NCBI GenBank assembly: GCA_938036405.1
Contig: CALHPT010000088.1
Coordinates: forward strand, 1 to 6,354
Direction: 5' to 3'
DNA: 6,354 nt
DNA from: an uncultured Tannerella sp.
GTDB taxonomy: Bacteria > Bacteroidota > Bacteroidia > Bacteroidales > Tannerellaceae
In this document: positions 1-5,551 of the stretch, piece by piece
Layout of the letters: the number at the start of each line of letters is the position of its first letter
How positions within the stretch are numbered: position 1 is the stretch's first letter
Notes under the pieces: generated by a model
The model's database searches: none
What the model was told of the DNA's origin: nothing
The model's input: only the letters and a program-made list of their open reading frames with translations
Made by a program: the position numbers and the translations under genes

Positions 1-1
1 G

Positions 2-997
2 GGGGCGACGGACGTTCCTGAGCCGCTGCCGCAGCCTGTCCCGGAGGTGCCGACACCGGCCACGCCTGCGACGGAGACTTACACCGGCCTCGTCACCCAG
101 ACCCGCCCCTATCCCGCGGCCTACGAGCAGGAGACCGAGCGCCGCGGCCGCGTGGTGGAAGTGACGTACGGCACGCGCGACTATGCCGAGGGCACGGGAG
201 CGGCGCGCACCAACAATGCCTTCGTCTACCTGCCGTATGGTTACGGGGAGGACGCCACGCGCCGCTACAACATCCTTTACCTCGTGCACGGTCACTACGG
301 CGACGCCCGCACCTTCCTCACGGCCGACGGCGGACTGCTGCGCCGTGTGCTCGACCACATGATTGCCCGGGGCGACATCGAGCCGCTGATTGTCGTCACG
401 CCATCCTATAATTACGGTCGCCCCACGGCGGACTACGTGTCGGCCGACCGCTATTGCCGTGCGCTGCCGCTGGAGTTGCAGCACGACCTGATGCCGCTCA
501 TCGAGTCGCGTTATCGCACGTATGCCCCGTCGGCCGACTCGGCCGGGTTGGCGGCCTCGCGCGCCCACCGTGCCATCGGCGGATTCTCGATGGGCGCCGT
601 GACCACGTGGTATGCGCTCGACGAGACGCTCGCCCTGTTTCACTGGTTCCTGCCCATGAGCGGCGACAGCTGGTCGCTCGGCCCCTTCGCCGGCATGAAC
701 CGCCCCGCGGAGACGTCTCGCTTCTTAGCCGAACGCATCCGCCGCCAAGGCTTCGGCCCGCGCGACTTCTACATCTGGACCGCCAGCGGCACCGGTGATT
801 CGGCCTATCGCGAGACGCTCGACCAGATCGAGGGCATGGCCTCCGCTGGCGACCTGTTCGACCTCCAAAACCTGACTTTCCACGAGAAGGACGGCGCCCG
901 CCACGCATACCGCCCGATGGTGGAATACCTCTACAACGCCCTGCCCTTCTTCTTCCCGCCCCGAGGCGTCACGGCCATACAATATCCTACCCAATGA
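2..997 (+). CDS. Secreted or lipoprotein-type esterase, alpha/beta hydrolase (PF00756 / CE1-like), 5' partial
   Basis: The reading frame is open to the left edge. Codons before the first internal GTG (47) read as a Pro/Glu/Val-rich stretch that runs on into PTPATPATET, so this is probably a linker after an export signal lying outside the window, and 47 is not the true start. Numbering from that GTG, the fold landmarks are an oxyanion-type LVHGHYGD segment (79-86), the nucleophile elbow GFSMG with Ser181, a likely acid Asp251 in GTGDSAY, and a likely catalytic His286 in ARHAY. This set and order match the putative-esterase family that includes feruloyl and acetyl-xylan esterases and esterase D. 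The substrate cannot be read from sequence; release of acyl or feruloyl groups from plant polysaccharide is a family-based guess. The stop overlaps the next start (ATGA, 994-997), implying coupled translation. Confidence 0.85.
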   Translation, partial: GATDVPEPLPQPVPEVPTPATPATETYTGLVTQTRPYPAAYEQETERRGRVVEVTYGTRDYAEGTGAARTNNAFVYLPYGYGEDATRRYNILYLVHGHYGDARTFLTADGGLLRRVLDHMIARGDIEPLIVVTPSYNYGRPTADYVSADRYCRALPLELQHDLMPLIESRYRTYAPSADSAGLAASRAHRAIGGFSMGAVTTWYALDETLALFHWFLPMSGDSWSLGPFAGMNRPAETSRFLAERIRRQGFGPRDFYIWTASGTGDSAYRETLDQIEGMASAGDLFDLQNLTFHEKDGARHAYRPMVEYLYNALPFFFPPRGVTAIQYPTQ

Positions 998-2127
998 AAC
1001 AGATCCTCCTTCTTGCATGCATAACTATGCTAACCGCAACGCAGACTTCCGCACAGACGGAAGTCGAAGCCTTTAAGCAGCCCTATGCGCCGGGACAGCT
1101 GTTCCCGTCGGAACATTTCACCGGCCGGGTTTGGCTGTCGAAGCTCATCCATAACGACAGCCTGCATGTGCCGGCATTCAACGTGACGTTTGCCCCGACC
1201 TGCATCAATTCGTGGCACTACCATACCGGCGGACAAATACTTGTCGCGACGGCCGGCGTGGGCTATTATCAAGAGAAGGGCCGGCCGGCAAGACGCCTTC
1301 ACCCCGGCGACATCGTGGAGGTGGATCCGAACGTTGAGCATTGGCATGGAGCTGCCCCCGACAGCTGGTTTTCTCACGTGGCCGTCAGTTGCAATCCCGA
1401 AAGCAACCGTACCGTGTGGCTATCACCCGTTGGGCAAGGCGCTTACCGGGAAGCCGTGACAGACGGCGAGGCGTACTACCAAGCTGCCCGAGAAGCGCTC
1501 TCTCCGCGCCAACACGCCATAGTCGAGCTGGGTGTCTATACCGCCCACGGCGACTTGAACGGACTACGGACCGCCATCGCGGGCGCCTTCGAATCCGGAA
1601 TGACGCAGAACGAGGTCAAGGAGGTCTTTATCCACGCCTATGCCTACTGCGGCTTTCCGCGCTCGCTGCGCGCCCTCCAAACCATGATGGACGTGATGGA
1701 CGAGCGGCAGGCAGCTGGCATCAGCGACCCCGTTGGCCGCGAAGCCTCTCCGGCGAAGGCGCGTGGCGACAAGTACACACGCGGCCAAAACACGCTTTCG
1801 GAACTCATGGGTATGCCTTCGGACGGCCGTCCCGCTGGCTATGCCGAGTTTGCCCCCACGATCGATCGCTTCCTGAAGGAGCACCTCTTTGCCGACATCT
1901 TCGAACGCGACGTGCTCAGTTATCTCGACCGCGAACTGGCTACCTTATCCATACTTGCCGGTGTCGGAGGCGTCGAACCGATGGCACGCGCCCACATGGG
2001 CATATGCCTGCATCTCGGGATCACGCCCCGCCAACTCTCCGCACTGCTTGACATCGTCGCGTATCGCCTCGGAACGAATGCCGCCGAACCGCTCCGGGTT
2101 ATCCTCCAAGATTTACAGGGCGAATAG
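994..2127 (+). CDS. Secreted cupin plus double carboxymuconolactone-decarboxylase-domain protein
   Basis: A 377-residue protein. Residues 1-20 form a short signal peptide (Lys2, a hydrophobic run, then TSA before Gln21), so it is probably periplasmic. Residues about 45-135 are a cupin barrel: metal-ligand candidates His75 and His77 in WHYHTGG, Gln81 where many cupins have Glu, the turn HPGD (103-106), and NVEHWHGA with His116/His118. Residues about 160-240 form a carboxymuconolactone-decarboxylase (CMD)-like helical domain with LSPRQHAIVELG and HAYAYCGFPRSL (Glu178, His214). Residues about 285-372 form a second, more diverged copy (RELATLSILAGVG, HMGICLHLGITPRQL). There is no AhpD-type CxxC pair, so thiol peroxidase activity is unlikely. 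The substrate is unknown; the CMD family includes lactone decarboxylases and many uncharacterised members. It is translated from the ATGA overlap with the esterase gene and followed by a terminator, so the two probably form the end of one operon. Confidence 0.88.
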   Translation: MKQILLLACITMLTATQTSAQTEVEAFKQPYAPGQLFPSEHFTGRVWLSKLIHNDSLHVPAFNVTFAPTCINSWHYHTGGQILVATAGVGYYQEKGRPARRLHPGDIVEVDPNVEHWHGAAPDSWFSHVAVSCNPESNRTVWLSPVGQGAYREAVTDGEAYYQAAREALSPRQHAIVELGVYTAHGDLNGLRTAIAGAFESGMTQNEVKEVFIHAYAYCGFPRSLRALQTMMDVMDERQAAGISDPVGREASPAKARGDKYTRGQNTLSELMGMPSDGRPAGYAEFAPTIDRFLKEHLFADIFERDVLSYLDRELATLSILAGVGGVEPMARAHMGICLHLGITPRQLSALLDIVAYRLGTNAAEPLRVILQDLQGE

Positions 2128-2161
2128 AGGAGGCCTATATCCCTCCCCGCCACATACGTAG

Positions 2162-2210
2162 AGAGGAGGCATTCGGAACTCGCCCTTCTCCGAAAGCCTC
2201 CTCTTTGTTT
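2162..2210 (+). terminator. Rho-independent terminator after the esterase/cupin operon
   Basis: The arm AGAGGAGGC (2162-2170) pairs perfectly with GCCTCCTCT (2196-2204). After an A-A mismatch the stem continues with TTCGG-type pairing (2172-2176 with 2190-2194), giving about 14 base pairs around a 13-nt loop. A U-rich tail (TTGTTT, 2205-2210) follows directly. The tail makes it a plus-strand terminator for the preceding pair of genes. The minus-strand HTH genes converge on it, so it could also stop their transcription, although no T-run exists on that side. Confidence 0.85.
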
Positions 2211-2217
2211 GCAAGCC

Positions 2218-2523
2218 TTACCGCTTCCCGCCTCCCCTGTAGTTCTCTTCCAAGATCCTTTCGAGGTCCGAGGCCTTGTAAAGGATCTTGCCGGCAAACT
2301 GCGTGTATGAGATGATCCTCCGATCGCGATAGTCCTGCAAGGTGCGGGGGCTGATGTAGAGCCGCTCGCAAACTTCCTTGCCCGTGAGGAAGTGTTCGCC
2401 GCTGAAGAGAGGCCGGTGCGTCTCCGACACTTCCCGAATCCTTTCTCTTACTCGTTGCAAGGCTGAGATGACCACCTGCATCTCGCCCGTCTCCATACTC
2501 AAGTCTTGAATCGCTTCCATCAT
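2218..2523 (-). CDS. Small helix-turn-helix protein, excisionase/MerR-like (HTH_17), downstream copy
   Basis: A 101-residue protein. Residues 1-40 form a charged, probably helical N-terminal segment. Residues about 45-92 form a winged HTH of the HTH_17/excisionase type: FLTGKEVCERLYISPRTLQ, then YRDRRII, the wing YTQFAGKILYK, and the closing helix SDLERILEENY. Proteins of this size and layout are common in Bacteroidota integrative and mobilizable elements, where they act as excision (Xis-like) factors or local regulators. The start ATG (2523-2521) overlaps the stop of the upstream HTH gene by ATGA, so translation is coupled. A second ATG follows at once, so the start could be one codon later. 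It is paralogous to its neighbour (shared LxISxRTLQxYRD core). The target DNA is unknown; the control region upstream of the pair is the obvious candidate. Confidence 0.85.
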   Translation of the reverse strand: MMEAIQDLSMETGEMQVVISALQRVRERIREVSETHRPLFSGEHFLTGKEVCERLYISPRTLQDYRDRRIISYTQFAGKILYKASDLERILEENYRGGGKR

Positions 2524-2813
2524 CGCTTCGTCGTGTTTGCCGTTTTGTCAGACTTTACGCAGAGCAGCCGCTTCACGTCCTCTCGTTTGTAATAGCACTT
2601 ATGCCCGATCTGTGCGAAGGGTAGCACGCTTGTGTCTCGGTAGTGTTGCAAGGTGCGTTTGCTGATGCCGAGCAGTCGGCAGACGTCCCCGTTGTGTAGC
2701 CAGTCCGTGTGTTTGGACTCTTCTCCGAAAGCCTTCAGGCAACATGCGGCGAGGCTCAGCACTTCGTCGCGTAGACTCTGCCAATCGTCCTCTGTAATAA
2801 TCAAATACTTCAT
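2520..2813 (-). CDS. Small helix-turn-helix protein, excisionase/MerR-like (HTH_17), upstream copy
   Basis: A 97-residue protein and the first gene of the minus-strand pair. Residues 1-35 are a mostly helical, acidic N-terminal part. Residues about 38-84 form the HTH: DWLHNGDVCRLLGISKRTLQ, HYRDTSVLPFAQIG, the wing HKCYYK, and the closing helix REDVKRLL. It aligns without gaps to the downstream protein across VCxxLxISxRTLQxYRD and the YK..D..R.L end, which points to an old tandem duplication that has since diverged. The role is inferred from family and context: DNA binding for excision control or regulation of the island. The start ATG lies 54 nt from a candidate -7 element on the same strand. 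It diverges from the VapE-type gene, so both transcription units share the region 2814-3125. Confidence 0.85.
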   Translation of the reverse strand: MKYLIITEDDWQSLRDEVLSLAACCLKAFGEESKHTDWLHNGDVCRLLGISKRTLQHYRDTSVLPFAQIGHKCYYKREDVKRLLCVKSDKTANTTKR

Positions 2814-2866
2814 GGTCTCACTTATTAGTTTTCTGGTTGGTATTTAGGTTTTACTGTTTTCGGCGG

Positions 2867-2874
2867 CAAACGTA
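2867..2874 (-). promoter_or_regulatory. Candidate Bacteroidota-type -7 promoter element for the HTH gene pair
   Basis: On the minus strand these bases read TACGTTTG, an exact match to the Bacteroidota -7 consensus TAnnTTTG, placed to give a leader of about 45 nt before the first HTH gene. A TTGC lies about 23 nt further upstream, slightly too far for an ideal -33 box, so that half is weak. The TTGC overlaps the nearest of the three ATGCAA-type repeats. Confidence 0.45.
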
Positions 2875-2895
2875 ATTGCACGCAAAACGCTGCCC

Positions 2896-2942
2896 ATGCA
2901 ATCGGGAACAGTAGGGATGCAAATGGAATAGCAGGGATACAA
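2896..2942 (+). repeat. Three phased ATGCAA-type direct repeats, candidate operator or iterons
   Basis: ATGCAA occurs at 2896-2901 and 2917-2922, and ATACAA at 2937-2942, giving steps of 21 and 20 bp, or two helical turns, so all three lie on one face of the DNA. The last two sit in a longer imperfect repeat, AGTAGGGATGCAA (2910-2922) and AGCAGGGATACAA (2930-2942), 11 of 13 identical. They lie between the divergent HTH and VapE genes, just upstream of the minus-strand promoter candidate. They could be binding sites for the HTH proteins or iteron-like replication sites; the sequence does not decide. Confidence 0.5.
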
Positions 2943-3125
2943 CCGGCGCAGCAAGGGGCGGCTTTCGCTTATTCGGAAAACAGCCGCAACGGAAAGCAGA
3001 TAGCAGCCCGCGAATCGTTCCGCACCTCCTTTTCTTTCACTGCCATTTTGTCTTATCGGAAGAACAAATCGCTTTCTTGTAAGCCCTGCTCCCCGAAGAA
3101 ATCAGCAGCAAACGGGCGCAACATT
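2943..3125. other. Divergent intergenic leader of the VapE-type gene, with one inverted repeat
   Basis: Together with 2814-2942 this forms the control region between the divergent genes. GCGGCT (2958-2963) can pair with AGCCGC (2982-2987), with limited further pairing inside, and no T-run follows on either strand, so it does not look like a terminator. I found no TAnnTTTG match on the plus strand here, so the VapE promoter is not identified. The last part (3048-3125) is in frame with the VapE gene from a TTG at 3048 and could be coding if that start is used. Confidence 0.35.
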
Positions 3126-4457
3126 ATGCCGGACAACGCTGCATGCTTGGATGCCGGGGATGCTCATCACACTTTCACCCCCGAAAACTCATCCCAGCCA
3201 GCCATGAAGAAACAGGCAGATAGAAGCAACATAAACGTCGATAAAACACCGGACAACGGCGGGCGTTCATCAAAGAACGGGGAGATCGAGGCCTACCTCG
3301 CCCGGCATTACACGTTCCGATACAATACCGTTTGGGGACGGGCGGAATATCGCGGCCGGGAGGACACCCGATTCGTAAAAGTCGGTCGCTATGAGATCAA
3401 CACGCTGCGTCGCGAACTTGACAACGAGGCCGGGATCACGACCTCCCCAGACAACCTCTACTCGATCATCGAAAGCAGTTTTTCGCCCCGTGTCAATCCC
3501 ATACAGGCGTATTTCAAAGCCCTGTCCACCGCTGTTCCGGATGAATCAGCAGCGCATGCCATCCGTGAATTAGCCGACTGCGTCGTTGTCCGTAACCCAG
3601 AGAAATGGCCGCTGTACTTGACAAAATGGCTTGTAGCTGTAGTCGCCAACGCAATGGACGACCGCGAGTGTCGCAACCACACCTGCCTGGTCTTAACCGG
3701 TGAACAAGGGCGATTCAAGACGACGTTTCTCGACCTGCTTTGCCCGCCTAAACTGCAGGGCTACAGCTATACCGGCAAGATCTATCCGCAGGAAAAAGAC
3801 ACGCTGACCTACGTCGGGCAGAACCTCATCATCAACATCGACGACCAGCTCAAGGCGCTCAATAAGCGAGATGAAAACGAACTGAAGAACCTGATCACCT
3901 GCCCGATGGTCAAGTACCGCATGCCCTACGACAAGCATGTGGAGGAGCACCCCCACATGGCGAGCTTCGTGGCCTCGGTGAACGGCAACGACTTCCTCAC
4001 CGCCCCCACCGGCAGCAGGCGCTTCCTGCCCTTCGAGGTGCTTTCCATCGACATCGATCGGGCGAGAGCAGTCTCGATGGACGCCGTCTATGCGGAGGCC
4101 AAATCGCTGTTGCAATCGGGCTATCGGTATTGGTTCAACGACGAGGAGATCGCGGAGCTATACCGCGAAAGTGAGGCGTTCCAAGTGCAGACCGCGGAGA
4201 TGGAGCTCCTGTTGCGCTGTTTCGAGCTGCCGACCACCGACAGTGATTGTTCCTACCTGACAACGACCGAAATCTTGACTTACCTCGGCACCTATACGCG
4301 CCAGTCGCTCACGGCCAAACGTATGGGCGAGGCGCTGAAAAGGGTCGGATACATCAAGGTCAGCCGGCGGCGAAACGGCGGCAGCCCGCTGTATGTCTAC
4401 AAAGTCCGAAAGATTCTCCCCTGTCCCCTCCTTCAAATCTGTAGTAGTAACATGTAG
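3126..4457 (+). CDS. VapE-type P-loop ATPase (virulence-associated E / SF3-helicase-like) of a mobilizable element
   Basis: A 443-residue protein from the first in-frame ATG. The frame is also open from a TTG at 3048, and another ATG lies at 3204; none has a clear ribosome binding site and homology-like sequence starts only near IEAYLARHYTFRYN, so the start is uncertain. In this numbering the N-terminal part has the family signature FRYNTVWGRAEYRG (64-77). The ATPase core has a Walker A motif TGEQGRFKTTF (191-201), a Walker B-like IINIDD (235-240), and a VASVNGNDFL...TGSRRFLPFE stretch (282-304) holding the sensor and arginine-finger region. A winged-helix-like end (about 370-430) follows. 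Family members in phages, satellites and Bacteroides islands work with a primase in element replication; that role is inferred here. The neighbouring primase remnant supports it. The last ten or so residues look unstructured. Confidence 0.85.
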   Translation: MPDNAACLDAGDAHHTFTPENSSQPAMKKQADRSNINVDKTPDNGGRSSKNGEIEAYLARHYTFRYNTVWGRAEYRGREDTRFVKVGRYEINTLRRELDNEAGITTSPDNLYSIIESSFSPRVNPIQAYFKALSTAVPDESAAHAIRELADCVVVRNPEKWPLYLTKWLVAVVANAMDDRECRNHTCLVLTGEQGRFKTTFLDLLCPPKLQGYSYTGKIYPQEKDTLTYVGQNLIINIDDQLKALNKRDENELKNLITCPMVKYRMPYDKHVEEHPHMASFVASVNGNDFLTAPTGSRRFLPFEVLSIDIDRARAVSMDAVYAEAKSLLQSGYRYWFNDEEIAELYRESEAFQVQTAEMELLLRCFELPTTDSDCSYLTTTEILTYLGTYTRQSLTAKRMGEALKRVGYIKVSRRRNGGSPLYVYKVRKILPCPLLQICSSNM

Positions 4458-4628
4458 TCAGCTGCGTAGTGACTTCGATTTGCATGGATGCTATTGGAAA
4501 ACAATCGATTATGGCGATTGTAGTTTGTAGTAAGAAGAAGCCAAAAAGTACGGGTGTTTGATCTTAAATCACGTGCATTCCAATAAAACATCCCACCATT
4601 TTATTACCCATCTCAATGTTTGATCACC
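4458..4628. other. Non-coding gap between the VapE gene and the primase remnant, with a short hairpin
   Basis: This 171-bp, AT-richer gap holds a perfect 7-bp inverted repeat, ACAATCG (4501-4507) and CGATTGT (4515-4521), with a 7-nt loop and no T-run close behind. TGTTTGATC occurs twice (4555-4563 and 4617-4625) just before the primase start. I found no convincing promoter. The hairpin could be an RNA-processing or protein site, but nothing more can be supported. Confidence 0.3.
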
Positions 4629-4877
4629 ATGAAAGAAGAAAACCTATCGACCATCAAGCGGTATCCCATCACGGCGTACTTGGAAAGTAAAGGCATTACG
4701 CCCGTCCGACGGCTGGCGGCCTATGCAATGTACCGTTCACCATTGCGGGATGAACGCCACCCCAGCTTCAAGGTGGATACCGAGAAGAACCTGTGGATTG
4801 ACTACGCCGAAGGCCGCGGCGGAAGCACAAGGCAACCGTGTCAAATTGGCGATAAGCCCAAGTGCAGGTACTTTTAA
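4629..4877 (+). pseudogene. Truncated CHC2-like DNA primase (N-terminal domain only)
   Basis: The start ATG (4629) opens MKEENLSTIKRYPITAYLES; a TTG three codons upstream is less likely. Residues 8-66 match the N-terminal domain of primases from Bacteroidota mobilizable elements: a helix with the PITAYLESKGITP core, then YAMYRSPLRDERHPSFKV, then LWIDYAEGRGGS. Compared with bacterial DnaG (CPFHxExTPSFxV), the zinc-binding Cys and His positions are Ser and Arg, as I recall for this mobile-element branch. After GRGGS (about 4826) family similarity stops: the next 16 residues are unrelated and end at a stop formed at the edge of the decayed first repeat unit (4875-4877). The whole TOPRIM catalytic part, several hundred residues in full-length relatives, is missing. 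Without it the product cannot make primers, though it might still be translated. Confidence 0.8.
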
Positions 4878-5108
4878 TCTCCGTCAGCCGATGGAAGGCC
4901 CCGCACATCAGTTTTTGATCTTCGTACCCCTACGGAGATCTCCCCGACAAGTGTTTTTGATCTCCGTACCCCTACGGAGATCTCCCTGACAAGTGTTTTT
5001 GATCTCCGTACCCCTACGGAGATCTTCCCGACAAGTGTTTTTGATCTCCGTACCCCTACGGAGATCTCTCCGACAAGTGTTTTTGATCTCCGTACCTCAA
5101 CGGAGATC
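4876..5108 (+). repeat. Tandem array of hairpin-forming 42-bp repeats (five good copies plus one decayed)
   Basis: Each unit has a 24-nt inverted repeat (arm GATCTCCGTA, loop CCCC, arm TACGGAGATC) followed by an 18-nt linker of the type TCCCCGACAAGTGTTTTT. Inverted repeats lie at 4917-4940, 4959-4982, 5001-5024, 5043-5066 and 5085-5108, exactly 42 bp apart. Copy 1 has one C-to-T change in the left arm that keeps a G-U pair in RNA. Copies 2-4 have perfect arms. Copy 5 has CTCA in place of CCCT, leaving a 9-bp stem. A sixth, decayed copy (4876-4916) keeps AATCTCCGT and the GTTTTT end. In copies 1 and 2 the right arm also makes a 10-bp palindrome, GGAGATCTCC. Linkers are nearly identical, so this is not a CRISPR array. 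Function is unknown; REP-like element, recombination site and RNA structure are all possible. Confidence 0.92.
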
Positions 5109-5110
5109 TC

Positions 5111-5287
5111 TTAGAGCTGATCGAACGTCGGGCAGTCTATTTGAGTCGGGCGACTCAGGAGCGCACCGACTTCGTTGTCCGTCGATTGGGAGATCGAGGC
5201 GCCAACCTCTCGAGCTTCGTGGAACGCATCGTGCGCGCCCATTTGGAGGACTACGCCGAGGAGATCAAGGAGTGGCGAAAGCTGTAA
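5111..5287 (+). pseudogene. 3' remnant of a DUF3408-type mobile-element gene
   Basis: Fifty-eight codons directly after the repeat array read ELIERRAVYLSRATQERTDF, then VVRRLGDRGANLSSFVERIV, then RAHLEDYAEEIKEWRKL and a stop (5285-5287). The pattern (R-x-VYLS, a helix, LG-x-RG-x-NLSSFVE-x-I, then HLE-x-YAEEI near the end) is that of the C-terminal domain of DUF3408 proteins, which travel with Bacteroides conjugative and mobilizable elements and have a ribbon-helix-helix-like fold. The frame enters from the repeats, where it meets a stop at 5084-5086, and no proper start precedes it. An in-frame TTG at 5141 would give only the last 49 residues. The N-terminal part has therefore been lost. The assignment is from remembered family pattern, not from a search. 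Confidence 0.65.
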
Positions 5288-5551
5288 TCCGAGCACGCTA
5301 AGTCGTCAAAGAGTCCACAAACGAGGAGCACGCTCGACAAGCAGCAAACGTCTGAACGCATGGCATGCACTGATTGAAAGAAATACAGCGGGTATGTAAC
5401 GGAGCGTGACGACGGTAATGCAAGACGTCAGTTTGTTCCCACAAACTGCGCTTGCTCCCCCGGCCTCACAGCCCGAGGGAGAGGGCCGTAATCACATCCG
5501 TTCTCATCGGCCTAAACCATAGAATAAGCACCACAGAAAAGACCTATCCAC
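5288..5551. other. Non-coding region upstream of the mobilization genes, candidate oriT
   Basis: No credible gene lies in this 264-bp stretch. It holds CAGTTTGT (5429-5436) and ACAAACTG (5441-5448), a perfect 8-bp inverted repeat around TCCC. Close behind is a larger, imperfect stem, CTCCCCCGG (5455-5463) with CCGAGGGAG (5473-5481), eight of nine pairs. In Bacteroides mobilizable elements the transfer origin usually lies just upstream of the mobilization genes and carries inverted repeats, so 5420-5490 is a reasonable oriT candidate. GAGCACGCT also occurs twice (5291-5299, 5326-5334). Neither hairpin has a T-run, which argues against a terminator. The nic site cannot be identified from sequence alone. 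Confidence 0.45.

Noticed and set aside
498..908. Long minus-strand open frame inside the esterase gene
   Set aside because: Arg/Gly-rich translation typical of the antisense of a GC-rich gene; the plus-strand esterase frame is clear.
3693..4115. Minus-strand 140-codon open frame inside the VapE gene
   Set aside because: It lies opposite the Walker motifs of the real gene and shows no domain of its own.
4501..4521. Terminator after the VapE gene
   Set aside because: A 7-bp stem without a following T-run is too weak.
4917..5042. Repeat hairpins as a run of intrinsic terminators
   Set aside because: The T-run lies 13 nt beyond each stem, before the next one, not directly after it; on the other strand the stem is followed by A-rich sequence.
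4917..5108. CRISPR array
   Set aside because: The intervals between hairpins are nearly identical rather than unique, all are 18 nt, and no cas gene is visible.
4723..5301. Two open frames through the repeats giving FLISVPLRRS-type peptides
   Set aside because: They come from the 42-bp period and repeat composition; they overlap the primase and DUF3408 remnants in other frames and match no domain.
5175..5399. Open frame of 74 codons
   Set aside because: It is a different frame over the DUF3408 remnant and runs into non-coding sequence; the remnant frame matches a known domain pattern.
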